A stretch of DNA of 45,000 nt from Eimeria necatrix (taxonomy: Eukaryota; Apicomplexa; Conoidasida; Eucoccidiorida; Eimeriidae), in NCBI RefSeq assembly GCF_000499385.1, contig NW_013651785.1, positions 1-45,000 on the forward strand, given 5' to 3'. The notes below the pieces were generated by a model. The model saw only the letters and a list, made by a program, of their open reading frames with translations. It had not been told where the DNA came from and did not search any database. This document shows positions 13,084-22,806 of this stretch, in pieces (position 1 is the first letter of the stretch; each line of letters opens with the position of its first letter). The translations under genes were made by a program, and so were the position numbers.

Positions 13084-13360
13084 CAAAACATAATTATAAA
13101 TAAATAAATAAATAAATAAATAAATACATAAATAAATAAATACATAAATAAATAAATAGAAATCTATTGGTGGAAAAGAGCAGCAAATGCAAAGAGCAGC
13201 AGATTTTGTCCGTTCAAAGCAGCAAGTGAAACTATGGGCGCAGCAGCAAGCAGCAGCAAGCAGCAGCAAGCAGCAGCAAGCAGCAGCAAGCAGCAGCAAA
13301 TAAAAGCAAGGGAAGTAAAAGCTGGAGTTCTTTATCGCACTTGTTGGCCCCTCCTGCTCT

Positions 13361-13391
<31 letters not shown>

Positions 13392-13668
13392 CTTGGAACT
13401 CTTGCTGCTGGCTGCGCTTCTTTGCTTTTTTCCTGGCCTCTTTGCTGCTGCTCAGCAGCAACTCCTGCTGCACTGCAGCAGGAAGGGACTGCAGCAGCGT
13501 CTGCAGCACGTGGGAGCCGCTGGGGTGTACAGACAGCTGAGCAACGAGGGGCACGAAGTGGCTCAGGAGAAGCCGCCAGGTGTACAGACACCTCAGCTTC
13601 GCGGCTTCCAGCGCAGGTTCTGCTGCTGCTGCTGCTGCTGCTGCAACTGCAGCAGGCAACCGCCCGCC

Positions 13669-13700
<32 letters not shown>

Positions 13701-14886
13701 TGTTGCTGCTGCTGCTGCTGCTGGAGGGAGAAAAAGACAAAAAGTTCGCAAGCAAAGAAATCAACTTTTCTGCTACGCGGCTGCACTGCCGGTCCGACAG
13801 CAGCAGCAGGCCCTGCCAGCACATTCAGAAACAAAATAATATTCAAATTAAAAAATCAAATTGAAATGAAGTGAAATAAAATAAATTAAATTAAATTAAA
13901 TTAAATTAAATTAAAATTTAAAAGTAAATCAAATTAATTGAACAGTTAAAAGGATCAGGAACAGCTTTGAAGCCAAGTGAGGAGCGGGGGAAAACAAACG
14001 AAGACAAAGGCGTTAAAACAAACAAAATCAAAATTGGAAACAAAATTAAAACAAATTAAAAATAAATCAAAATTAATTCAAAATTAATTCAAAATAAATT
14101 CAAAATAAATTCAAAATAAATTCAAAATAAATTCAAAATAAATTCAAAGTAAGTTTAAAGTATTTTTGAAAACAAAAAGGTAATGCGTAGCGGTTTCTTC
14201 CGAATTGCTGATGGCTTTGCTGCGACAAATTCAGAAAAAAATTGAATTTGAATTTGAATTCGAATTTGAATTTAAATTTGGATTTAAATTTAAATTTAAA
14301 TTTAAATTCAGATTTAGATTTAGATTTAAATTTAAATTTAAATGTGAATTTGAATTTGAATCTTGAATTTGGATCTTGAGTTGGAGTTTCTGTATTCGTC
14401 GGAAACGGAAATTCAAGTTTTCGCACTTGCTGCTGCGTCGGAGTTGGAATTTCGTTGAATTCCTTTTTAAAATAAATAAATAATTTGTTTTTAAGTTTTA
14501 AAACTTGAAAATAAATCAAATGTTGTTTTTAAAAGCTTCAATTTCAGATTTAATCGCCAAGATCTGCTGCTTTCCGAACTCACTCGGCTGCAGATTTCCT
14601 CCACCGTGGAGGAAACGAAAGCTTCCAGTTCTTCCAAAGAGTGAAAAGGACAAGAACTAATTAATTCATTTATCCGCAAAAAGTAATCCGACACATCTGG
14701 CTGCTGCTGCTGCTGCTTCTGCCTCTGCTGCTGCTGCTGCTGCGGGAAGTCTTCAGCTTCCTCTGCTGCTGCTGCTGCTGCTGCTGCAGCAGCGGAGTCG
14801 TCGGGTGTACATACACCTGGGAGTTCTTCATGCGCGTTTTCGCCTTTCAGCTTTTTGTGGCGGCGGCCGCCCGGTCTCTTTCCCAT
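5413..14886 (-). CDS. NOP9: NOP9-like pumilio-repeat nucleolar protein, 15 exons
   Basis: Exons: 14886-14584, 13812-13341, 12994-12958, 12317-12202, 11889-11644, 11268-11225, 10951-10915, 10352-10227, 10074-10030, 9344-9264, 8296-7747, 7199-7007, 6743-6588, 6016-5945, 5643-5413. All phases join and sum to 2709 nt (about 902 residues; human NOP9 is about 640). Start context is AAAATGG. The N-terminus is basic (KRPGGRRHKK). PUM-type helices: GSHVLQTLLQSL (exon 2), FGCHIFRAAVRAL (4), CGSRTLEVFFSFF (8), RFGNFLLQKVLQ (9/10), TGCSVLLSLLRF (11), NRLTSRLLQQI and DPVGGFVLTSLYNA (12). The C-terminus has KDKEEWQKRQEKRSK, then ELFKDIISD and a Lys/Glu tail. NOP9 in yeast binds pre-rRNA and is needed for 40S subunit maturation. 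Extra length is Ala, Gln and Ser runs plus an acidic insert in exon 11. The weakest donors are those of exons 2 (GTGCGA) and 11 (GTTCGT). Puf6 is an alternative, but the repeat order and C-terminus fit NOP9 better. Confidence 0.8.
6877..6975. repeat. 56-bp tandem duplication in a NOP9-like intron
   Basis: Two copies of a unit containing TTCGCAGCAAGTTTC and CACTGGCACCATCTG are separated by CAG tract. It lies in the intron between exons 12 and 13. Differences are single substitutions, so the duplication looks recent. Confidence 0.85.
7340..7353. promoter_or_regulatory. Palindrome variant GGTGTACATACACC in NOP9-like intron 11
   Basis: One central change from the 14-base consensus. It lies in the intron between 7746 and 7200, just before a (CAG)n tract. 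Confidence 0.5.
7554..7675. repeat. 61-bp tandem duplication in NOP9-like intron 11
   Basis: Two adjacent copies contain GGACTTCAACGCAAAA and CACTTACTGGGACTCAG. The period is about 61 bases with few differences. Confidence 0.85.
8205..8218. promoter_or_regulatory. Exact palindrome GGTGTACGTACACC in NOP9-like exon 11
   Basis: A perfect copy in coding sequence, translated as CTYT. This frame differs from the copy in the TBCK-like exon. A further variant, GGTGTCCAGACACC at 8703-8716, lies in the preceding intron. Confidence 0.6.
9117..9262. repeat. 37-bp AT-rich minisatellite abutting a NOP9-like splice donor
   Basis: About 3.5-4 units containing AAATCAAAAAGATTAAAATT end immediately beside the donor G|GTGAGT of exon 10 (9264/9263). 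On the minus strand the first bases of the intron are already part of the repeat unit. Confidence 0.85.
9590..9970. repeat. AT-rich ATATAAATA-type tract
   Basis: Degenerate ATATATAAATATATG repeats of near-pure A/T in the intron between NOP9-like exons 9 and 10. Nothing in it looks coding. Confidence 0.85.
10140..10217. repeat. AATTA/TTAA repeat
   Basis: ATTAA pentamers shift to TTAA tetramers. The tract ends a few bases from the exon 8 donor of the NOP9-like gene. Confidence 0.85.
10377..10790. repeat. Pyrimidine-rich TTTTATTC-type tract in NOP9-like intron 7
   Basis: Degenerate TTTATTCTTTTATTT units on the plus strand, then TAATAATAA. The tract lies in the intron between exons 7 and 8. Its long open plus-strand frame encodes only Phe, Leu, Tyr and Ser and is a composition artefact. 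Confidence 0.8.
11457..11470. promoter_or_regulatory. Palindrome variant GGTGTACAGACAGC in NOP9-like intron 5
   Basis: The left arm is intact and the right arm degenerate. The same asymmetric variant recurs at 13524, 22837 and 29023, so it is a subtype rather than random decay. A related copy, GCTGTACATACACC, lies in exon 5 at 11805-11818. Confidence 0.45.
12770..12897. repeat. (TTAA)n tract
   Basis: About 25 TTAA units with minor changes, in the intron between NOP9-like exons 3 and 4. Confidence 0.9.
13010..13160. repeat. (TAAA)n tract
   Basis: About 35 TAAA units, interrupted once, immediately upstream (minus strand) of the 37-base exon 3 of the NOP9-like gene. Confidence 0.9.
13524..13592. 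promoter_or_regulatory. Two palindrome variants in NOP9-like exon 2
   Basis: GGTGTACAGACAGC at 13524-13537 reads as SVHP within the PUM segment LSVHPSGSHVLQ. GGTGTACAGACACC at 13579-13592 reads as CLYT. The two copies are 42 bases apart and lie in two different reading frames of one exon. Confidence 0.55.
14040..14380. repeat. AAATTC and GAATTT/AAATTT simple repeats
   Basis: AAATTCAAAAT units at 14050-14150, then GAATTT and AAATTT hexamers at 14238-14375. Both lie in intron 1 of the NOP9-like gene. Another ATTAA repeat covers 13880-13915. Confidence 0.85.
14804..14817. promoter_or_regulatory. Palindrome variant GGTGTACATACACC in NOP9-like exon 1
   Basis: It lies about 70 bases inside the start codon and is translated as GVCTP. 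Confidence 0.5.
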
Positions 14887-14978
14887 TTTAAGTTTTGAAG
14901 TTCTTTTATTTAATTATTTATTTTTGTTTTCTTTTTTTCTTTATTTCGAAGTTCTGTTTCCACCGTTTTCGGGTGTCA

Positions 14979-15200
14979 CTACTGCGCGTCGATGCCCTCG
15001 GGCCTTCGCCTTTCGCCACCTCGAGGCGCCGCAGCTGCGACTTCTTCGTCTTCAAATGTCACTTTTTGATTTTTTTCAAATTTAAATAAAAGAAAAATAA
15101 AAAAAGAATAAAAACAGAAAAGATCGCGAAATTGCAGCACCAGGCAGCAGGCCCGGCCCTGGCCCCTCCACAACCCACCTTAAAGCCTTCAGATTCCACT
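14979..15200 (-). other. Possible terminal exon of an upstream minus-strand gene
   Basis: A minus-strand frame ends with EDEEVAAAAPRGGERRR and a stop at 14979, about 90 bases before the NOP9-like start. A plausible donor, CTTTAAG|GTGGGT, lies near 15180 after a VESEGFK frame. No clean acceptor links the two. It could be the 3' end of the coiled-coil gene or non-coding. Confidence 0.2.
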
Positions 15201-15510
15201 TTTTATTTTATTTTTCCATTCAAATGAATATTTTTATTTCCAAAAATAAAAATATTTATTTTTACTGCAAAAACAAAGAAGCTTCCCCTCTGTGGGGCAA
15301 ACTCTGTACCCTGAGGGCCCCCGGGGGCCCACATCAGTTCAAACTAAGCAAAAATTTGCATTAAAATGATCTAATGAATTTTTAAATTGTGAAACATAAA
15401 TAAAAAAGCAAATAAAATTAATAAAAATAAAATAAATGGAATAACCGGTGGTGGGGTCCGTTCTGTGGCTGAGGGGAGCTGAGCTGATCCCTGTGTTCGT
15501 ATAAAACAAA

Positions 15511-15549
<39 letters not shown>

Positions 15550-15660
15550 AATAAATAAATAAAATAAATAAATAAATAAATAATAAAGGGGTAAATAAAT
15601 AAATGATTATACATGGAAATAATAAACGAGGCATTTAATTTGCATGAAGGCAGTTCATAA
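15200..15660. other. AT-rich intergenic stretch with (TAAA)n
   Basis: A (TAAA)n tract covers about 15505-15600. A G/C-rich island with GGGCCCCCGGGGGCCC lies near 15315-15332. I see no gene. Confidence 0.6.
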
Positions 15661-15677
15661 AGGGCCCCGTCTGCTGC

Positions 15678-15765
15678 TGAAGCAGCAGCAAGTAACTGCA
15701 GCAGCAGCAAGTAACTGCAGCAGCAGCAAGTAACTGCAGCAGCAGCAAGTAACTGCAGCAGCAGC
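15678..15765. repeat. 19-bp tandem repeat, about five copies
   Basis: The unit GCAGCAGCAGCAAGTAACT combines a CAG tract with an AAGTAACT spacer. It is followed by AATAATAATGATAAT repeats to about 15900. Confidence 0.85.
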
Positions 15766-16016
15766 CACGCAAAAAAAGCAACAATAACAATGAGAATAAT
15801 AATAGTAACAATAATAATAAAAATGATAATAAAAATAATAATGATAATAAAAATAATAATGATAATAAAAATAATAACGGCATTAATGGCATTAATGGCA
15901 ATAATGGCAAAATATATGAACTGCCAGCAGCAAATAAAAGCTTACAATAAACCAAATGGCTGCCTAAAGCTGACGCACTTTACCATTCTCGCTATACTTG
16001 CCATTAGTGCCACTTT

Positions 16017-16262
16017 CTTACTATTAGTATTACTATTAGTATTAGTATTAGTATTAGTATTACTATTAGTATTAGTATTAGTATTAGTATTAGTATTAGT
16101 ATTAGTATTAGTATTAGTATTAGTATTAGTATTAGTATTAGTATTAGTATTACTATTAGTATTAATATTAGTATTAGTATTACTATTACTATTGCTATTA
16201 TTATTACTATTACTATTACTATTACTATTACTATTACTATTACTATTACTATTACTATTACT
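16017..16262. repeat. ATTAGT/ATTACT hexamer satellite
   Basis: About 40 tandem hexamers start as ATTAGT and drift to ATTACT on the right. TATTAT trinucleotides continue to about 16440. A hexamer preserves all reading frames, so both strands stay open (Leu/Val/Ile or Asn/Thr/Ser only). These frames are not genes. Confidence 0.95.
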
Positions 16263-16586
16263 AATTACCATTACTATTATTATTATTATTATTACTGCTG
16301 TTACTGTTATTATTGCCATTGTTATTATTACTACTACTACAATTATTATTATTATTACTATTATTACTAATACCACAATTGCTTATGGCATTATTATTAT
16401 TGTTATTACTAGCATTATTATTATTCTCGCCATCATTATTCCCCATTATTGAAAATGATTAAAAAGATTAAAAGCATTTAAATGGATTTAAAATGTTTAT
16501 AAATTGATTTGAAGTGGAGAAGATCAGAGTCATTAAAAGCCACTTGAAAAGAAATGGACAAGTGGAACTTTCTAGCTGCCTGACTC

Positions 16587-16641
<55 letters not shown>

Positions 16642-16746
16642 CAGTCGCCGAAAGGAGAGACAAGAAAAGTAAATAAGCAAATTAAAATGAATTGAAAACA
16701 AATAAATAAAAATAAAACAAAGGAGCAGCAGCAGTTGAGTGGGCCT

Positions 16747-16792
16747 TCACTTCTTTCTGTGCTGTTCCCCGGCCCTGTGGGGCGCCGCAGCA

Positions 16793-16840
<48 letters not shown>

Positions 16841-17022
16841 CCGGGAGCAGCAGCAGGGTCTGCTTTTATTTCTAAATCACTTTCTGTTTTTAATTTTGTT
16901 TTTTGTTTTCGCAAACGCAAAGAGTGTCTTCGAATAAAAGTTTTGGCGCCATCTGCATTGCCTTCAGGTGTATAGACACCTCCCTGCCCCTCCCCCTCCA
17001 CCTGCATGTCCTCTTCGCACAA

Positions 17023-17066
<44 letters not shown>

Positions 17067-17178
17067 TGCTGCTGGTGTGAGAAGGCCTGGCCCTGCGGGC
17101 CCTGCCTGCAGTGCATGCGCTTGTTGCTGCCTTGGGGCTGCCGAGTTCTTCCGCGCTGCTGCTGCTGCTGCTCCAGTA

Positions 17179-17214
<36 letters not shown>

Positions 17215-17501
17215 CGTGGCTTTGCCTGCATGTGCTGCAGCAGCCCACTCGATTTGCTGCTGCTCTTCCACCCTTCGCTGCTTCCAGGGCTGGCCTTCTA
17301 AAGGGTACTCTGGGGGGCCCCCCTCTTGGCTAGCTGGGGGGCCCCCCTTTTGGCTAGCTGGGGGGCCCCCCTCTTGGCTAGCTTGGGGGCCCCCCTCTTG
17401 GCTAGCTGGGGGCCCCCCTTGGCTAGCCAGGGCCTCGTCTTTACCTGCTGCTTGCTGGCTGTTTGCTGCTGCTTGTGTTCGCTGTGCCTCGCCGCTCCTC
17501 C

Positions 17502-17549
<48 letters not shown>

Positions 17550-17895
17550 GCTGTTTTTGCCTGGCTTCCACCAGGTGCTTCTCAGCCTGCAGCCGCAGCA
17601 GCTGCTGCTGCATTTGCTTCTTGATGCTGCTGAGGGCATTGACTTCTTGTGTGATGCTTTTGAGTTTTGCTTCGGTTTGCTGCTGCTGCTGCCTGGCCTC
17701 GGCCAGCTGCTGCTGCTGCTGCTGCGCTGCTGCTGCTGCTGCTGCTAGCTGGCTCGCAGCCTGCTGCGACTGCTGCTGCAGTCTTTCGTTTTCTAATTCT
17801 AATTCATTTATTTTCATTTTATATTTGTCTGCATCTTTCAAATGCTGCTGCTTCTCTCCCTCCCAGCGGCTTAGGGCCTCGGCCAGCAGCCGGTC

Positions 17896-17932
<37 letters not shown>

Positions 17933-19253
17933 GCCTGTTGCTGCACCTGCAGCAGCTCGGCTTCCCTCTGCTGCAGCTGCAGCTGCAGCTGCTGCGCCTC
18001 TTCCTTCGCCGTCGCTGCTGCTGCTGCTGCTGCTTGCTGCTCTTTTGCCGCTGCCGCCTTCTCTTTTCCCGCTGCTTCTGCTGCTGCTGCTGCTGCTTGT
18101 GCTGCTGCTGCATCTGCTGCTGCTGCTGCTTCAAGGTCTTCGATCCTCCTCAGCTGTTTTTCAGTCAGTTCCTTCTGTTCGGCTATTTCCTTCTGCAGGG
18201 CTGCTGCTGCTGCTGCAGCCTCTGTCTGCTGCTGCTGCAGCAAAGCAGCATACTGCTGCTGCTGCTGCAGCAAAGCAGCCTGATGCTGCTCCTCTTCTTT
18301 CTTCTGCTTCTCCAGCTGCTGCTGATTGCTGCTGTCGGCCTCTTGCAGCATCCTAGCAATCTCTCCCTCCTTCTGCTGCAGCTGCTGCTGCAGGTCCTGC
18401 TGCTGCTGTTGATGCTGCTGCTGCTGCTGCTGCAGCTCCTGCTGCAGCTCCTGCTGCTGCCGCTGCAGTTGCTGCTGCAGGTCTTGCTGCTGCTGCTGGT
18501 TCACTTCCTGCTGCTGCTGCAGTTCCTGCTGCTGCTGCTTCAGTTGCTGCTGTAGCTGCTGTTGCTGGTGCTGCTGCTCCTGCAGCTGTTGTTGCAGCTG
18601 CTGCAGCTGCTGTTGCTGCTGCTCTTGCAGCAGCTGCTGCTGCTCCTGCAGTTCCTGCTGCTGCTGCTGCAGTTGCTGCTGGAAAGAAAGATCTTTGTCA
18701 GCTAGCTGCGCTTCCAAAAAGATCTCCCTTTCTTTTAATTTGTCTTTCAAATCCGCAGCAGCAGCTGCTGCTGCTGCTTGCTGCTGCTGCGCTGCTGCTG
18801 CTGCCTCCATGTGTGCAGACACCTCGGCCTGGCTCGCCGACAGCTGCTGCTGCAGCGCAGCAACTTGCTGCTGCTGCAGCACAAGTGCAGCAGCAGCAAA
18901 TTAGAAAAAAGCAGCTCAGGAATTAATTAATTCTTTTAATTCTTTTAATTGTTTTTTAATTCCGAAAAACGAATTAACAAATCAAACGAAACAAAAACAA
19001 ATAAAGAAATGAAACAAAATGAATTGGTGAAACAAATCGAAAAAGGATTAACAAAACAAAGACAAATAATTTGATTAAAATAATTTAAAAGAACATTTAA
19101 TACTGACAAAGACTTGCATGCATTTGCATGCATGCATGCATGCATTTGCATGCATGCATGCATGCATGCAAAACATGCATGCATGCATTTGTAGACAAAT
19201 GGGGAAAAGCAGCAAAAATATAAGCTGCAGCTGCTGCAGCTGCTGCAGCTGCA

Positions 19254-19291
<38 letters not shown>

Positions 19292-19510
19292 CACCAGTGT
19301 GGAGATGTCTGCGGCTTGTTGCTGTAGCTGCTGCTGCGCAGCTTCGTTTGCTTCTTCCTTCTCCTTTTTGAGCTGCTGCAGCTGCTGCTGCAGCTGCTGC
19401 TGCTGCTGCTCTTTTGCTGCTGCTGCTGCTGCCAGCTGCGTCTCCAGTGTCTGCTGCTGCTCCTTCAGCTGCTCTGTGTGGCAGCGCAGCCGCTGCAGCA
19501 GCAAAACCGA

Positions 19511-19543
<33 letters not shown>

Positions 19544-20127
19544 TTTAATTAATTAATTTATTTATTTATTTATTTATTTATTGTTTATTTGTTTATTGTT
19601 GCCATTATTATTATTTGCTATTTATTTATTTATTTATTTATTAGTTGACTTGGGTTATTCTTGCTAACGCGAAGCCGGTACAAACAGCACATCTTAAATT
19701 TGATATTAATTAATTGAATTAAATTAATTAATTAATTAATTCAATTAATTAATTAATTAATTAATTAAATTAATTAATTGAATTAATTAATTAATTAATG
19801 AATTGTGATAATAAATAAAGAAGTAATGTTGCTGCTGCAGCAGCAACGAACCCGTATCTCTGCCTGGGCCTCTTCTGCTGCTCTTTTGCTGCTGCGCCTT
19901 TCCTCCTCGAGAGCAGCAGCAGCAGCAGCAGCTTCGCTTTTGGCATTTTGGAGTTCAGACTTGACTTGAGTCTGCTGCTTTGCTGCTGCTGCTGCTGCTG
20001 CTGCTGCAGCGCGCTGCAGCAGCAGCTGCTGCTGCTGCAGCACCGAACAGACCTTCCCCTCCCCCTCCACTGCAACTTCAAGAGCAGCAGACAAAGTCAA
20101 ATTCTGCGTCAGCAGCTGCTGCTGCTG
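16747..20127 (-). CDS. Gln/Ala-rich coiled-coil protein, 3' three exons
   Basis: Not assigned to a family. Exons: 20127-19852, 19492-19295 and 18876-16747, all joined in phase 0. The acceptors are CTGCAG|; the donors are CGG|GTTCGT and CTG|GTGGGC. The first exon has heptad-like EEERRSSKRAAEEAQAEI. The second has HTEQLKEQQQTLETQL and LKKEKEEANEAAQQQL. The third starts with VAALQQQLSASQAEV and has a very long QQQLQQ coil. It then has KYKMKINELELENERLQ and NALSSIKKQMQQQLLRLQ, which look the least degenerate. After that come poly-Ser, an eight-residue Gly-Pro-rich repeat (see 17305) and a basic tail ending HRKK and a stop at 16747. This suggests a structural or cytoskeletal coiled-coil protein. 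The start lies upstream and is unresolved. Confidence 0.6.
16967..16980. promoter_or_regulatory. Palindrome variant GGTGTATAGACACC in coiled-coil exon
   Basis: Translated on the minus strand as GVYTPE. A weaker copy, TGTGTGCAGACACC at 18810-18823, lies near the start of the same exon and reads as VSAHM. Confidence 0.45.
17305..17430. repeat. 24-bp coding minisatellite with G6C6 cores
   Basis: Five to six units contain TTGGCTAGC and GGGGGGCCCCCC. On the minus strand they encode tandem PPASQEGG octapeptides, with Lys or Gln substitutions, inside the coiled-coil gene. The period keeps the frame. Confidence 0.85.
19110..19193. repeat. TGCATGCA tract
   Basis: Overlapping GCATGCAT units interrupted by TTT, in the intron between 19294 and 18877. 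TGCATGC is a known apicomplexan AP2-type promoter word, but here it is a microsatellite. Confidence 0.9.
19510..19800. repeat. (TTTA)n and (TTAA)n tracts
   Basis: TTTA units at 19513-19645 and TTAA units at 19708-19800. They make up most of the intron between 19851 and 19493. Confidence 0.9.
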
Positions 20128-20399
20128 CTGCAGTCTAACCCTCCAGGTGTATCTACACCTCCCCCGGCCCCATTCATTAGCAGACGGCCCCGAAGTCCCG
20201 AATTCATTTTTAAAGGTTTTTCTTGGCTTGCTGTCAGAAGGCCTTTTTTGCTGCTGCTGCTGCTGCTGCTGCTGCAGCTGCTGCTGCTGCTGTGAGCTGC
20301 TGCAGGTGGCGTCGGGGCCCTTGCTGCAGCAGCAGCATTTAAAGGCGCTTTGCTGCTGCGAGCGGGCAGCGAGCGAGCAGCAAGAAGACAGGCCCTTGA

Positions 20400-20413
20400 G
20401 GTGTACGTACACC
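20400..20413. promoter_or_regulatory. Exact palindrome GGTGTACGTACACC
   Basis: Perfect copy. A variant, GGTGTATCTACACC at 20146-20159, lies about 20 bases upstream of the predicted acceptor at 20128. Confidence 0.6.
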
Positions 20414-20602
20414 CCAGCCCCCGCGGTTGAGAGGGACCGGCAGGCGCGGGCACTTTTTGCTTTTTGGCGCAAATAAAACAAATTAATTAATCAAATAAGT
20501 CAATTAAATGAATTAAATAAATTAAAATAAGCAAGTTAAGTGTTTTTTCGGCAATTTGCTGCCAAAGAGCTCTTCGCAGGACAAATCGGCCAGGAGCAGG
20601 CG

Positions 20603-20638
20603 CTCGTTTTTCAGGTGTACGTACACCTGAAAAACGAG
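20603..20638. promoter_or_regulatory. 36-bp perfect palindrome centred on the 14-base motif
   Basis: The arms at 20603-20620 and 20621-20638 are exact reverse complements (18 bases each, no spacer). GGTGTACGTACACC is at 20614-20627. It is the longest extension of the motif in the window. It could form a cruciform or bind a dimer; function unknown. Confidence 0.8.
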
Positions 20639-20929
20639 AGGAAACCGAAATCGCCGCACTCAAAACTAAACACTTTTATAAAAAGACAAGTTTGAAGGCT
20701 GGCAGCAGCAGCAGCAGCAGCAGCAGGAGCAGCAGCAGCAGCAGCAACCCCCGTGGCTGCTCAGGCCAGACGCGCAGCAGCAGCAGAAGTGAGCTTTTTG
20801 CGGAAATTAATGAATTAAACAAAGTTAAAATCCGAAGAGAAATTAAAAACACTTTTAATTTAATTTTAAATCCAACTTCTTCTCTGGGGCTGCTTGGGGC
20901 CCCCGCATGCCATGCAGTCTCACGCCTGG

Positions 20930-20943
20930 GGTGTCTGTACACC
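20930..20943. promoter_or_regulatory. Palindrome variant GGTGTCTGTACACC
   Basis: It lies just before a (CAG)n tract. A related copy, GCTGTATGTACACC, is at 21559-21572, next to an AGATCTGC and CAG segment. Confidence 0.45.
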
Positions 20944-20944
20944 T

Positions 20945-20975
<31 letters not shown>

Positions 20976-22002
20976 TGCTGCTGCTGCTGCTGTGTTGAAA
21001 AGAAGAACAAGTGTGGAAATGATGAAATTATAAATAAATAAAATTGAAATGAATAAATGAAATTAATACTTTTAGTTTGGAAGACTAGGCTGCCTCTTGT
21101 TCAGCTTTAAATTCGTTTTCTGCTGTCTGGACACTTGGATTTGTTCCAGCATTGAATTTCATTTAATTCGTCTTTTCAGTTTTGGTTTTATTAAATCACC
21201 TGTTTCAATATTAATCATTATTTCAGTTTTAGTTTTATTTAATTACCTGTTTTAATATAAATCATTGAAGTCCTTCAATTGAATTAATCCGTTAACTAAT
21301 TAATTAACTTCTCAAGCTTCAATTAATTGCATTTCTTTTCATTTTCATTTCTAAATTAAATAATTAATTTTGTCAATCCGAATTAAATTAATCAAATAAT
21401 TAAATTAAATAAATGAAATAAATTAAATGATCACACATTTCACAACTTCATAGATTTGTGTTTTGTTTGTTATCGCAATGAAATCCTTTTTAATATTTAT
21501 TTTTAAAAATAAAAATCTCAATTTTAATTTTAATTTTGATTTGTTTTTGCAGAGATCTGCTGTATGTACACCTCAGCAGCCACGAAGCTGCCGCCACTGG
21601 CGATCGGAAAAATGTTTCAATTAAATTAAAATTAGAACTTCAATTCCATTTTAATTGCAATTTAAACTGCAGTTCTAATTGGAATTTAAATTGCAATTTA
21701 AACTGCATTTGGAGTTAAAAATGAATTTAAAAAAAGAAATGAATTCCGAAGTGGCCCTAAAAGTCGAAAAGTGCATTTTAGTCTTTTGAGTCTAAAAACT
21801 TTCTTTCGGCCCGGCGGCCCTGAGCTCAGCCCAAAACAGAAAAGTTAAAAGAGGCTGCAGCAGCAAACAGCTGCTGCTGCTGCTGCTGCTGTTGATAGTG
21901 CTGTTGCTGCTGCTGCTGCTGCTGCTGTGGCTGTAGCAGCAACAGCCACGGTTGAAGCAGCAGCACCAGCACCGCTGCAGTCACACAATCTGCAGCAGCT
22001 GA

Positions 22003-22035
<33 letters not shown>

Positions 22036-22232
22036 TGCTGCTGCTGCTGCTGCTGCTGCTGTGGCTGTGGCTGGCTTGGTTTTGCTTGTCTCCCTGCGGA
22101 CCAGCTGCTGTTTGCTGCTGCTGCCGCAGCAGCAGCAGCAGCAGCAGCAAAAGCTACTCACACCGGCTTCATCCCTATCCCTCTTTAGTTGGCTGCTTTC
22201 CAAAGGAGACAAGCCAGACGACACACTTCCAG

Positions 22233-22263
<31 letters not shown>

Positions 22264-22334
22264 TGTTGCTGCTGCTGTGGTCGCAGCACCCCTTTCCCCA
22301 CTGAAACAGCGCACAAAGACGCAGACACTGTGCT

Positions 22335-22370
<36 letters not shown>

Positions 22371-22734
22371 GGCTCCGCTGGCCTCTTCCCTCGCGCCTTG
22401 TACGCACCCCCCATCCCCACCTCCCGTTGCTGCTGCTGCAGCAGCAGCAGCAGCAGCAGCAGCAGATGAGTCCCCCTTCCAGTACAGATAGACAGAGCCG
22501 CCACGCATCCTGTGCTGCAGCATTTGCGGGATGCCTCAAGACTTTCCGGATCGGCGAATGAATTAAGATTTACAACTTCCAACTCCTTGAGAATTTGCTG
22601 CTGCTGCTGCTGCTGCTGTTTGTTGCTGCGCCTCCTCACGCTGCAGCAGGGCGACGGCCTCGAAGCAGCAGCAGCAGCAGCAGTTCAGATGTTTATATTG
22701 TGAAGTCCAAGAGCGCCTTTGCCTCCCCCATTTG

Positions 22735-22806
22735 CATGCATTTGCATGCATCCGTTTGCATGCATGCATGCATGCATGCATGCATGCATGCATGCATGCA
22801 TGCGTT
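22735..22806. repeat. TGCATGCA tract
   Basis: A second overlapping GCAT microsatellite, with TTTGCATGCATT interruptions. It is followed by palindrome variants at 22837 and 22908 and by TGCATGCGCATGCA at 22871-22884. Confidence 0.9.

Noticed and set aside
14180..14225. A NOP9-like exon in intron 1 reading QSHQQFGRNRYA
   Set aside because: It has no clean donor. Direct joining of 14584 to 13812 gives better NOP9 similarity in phase 0.
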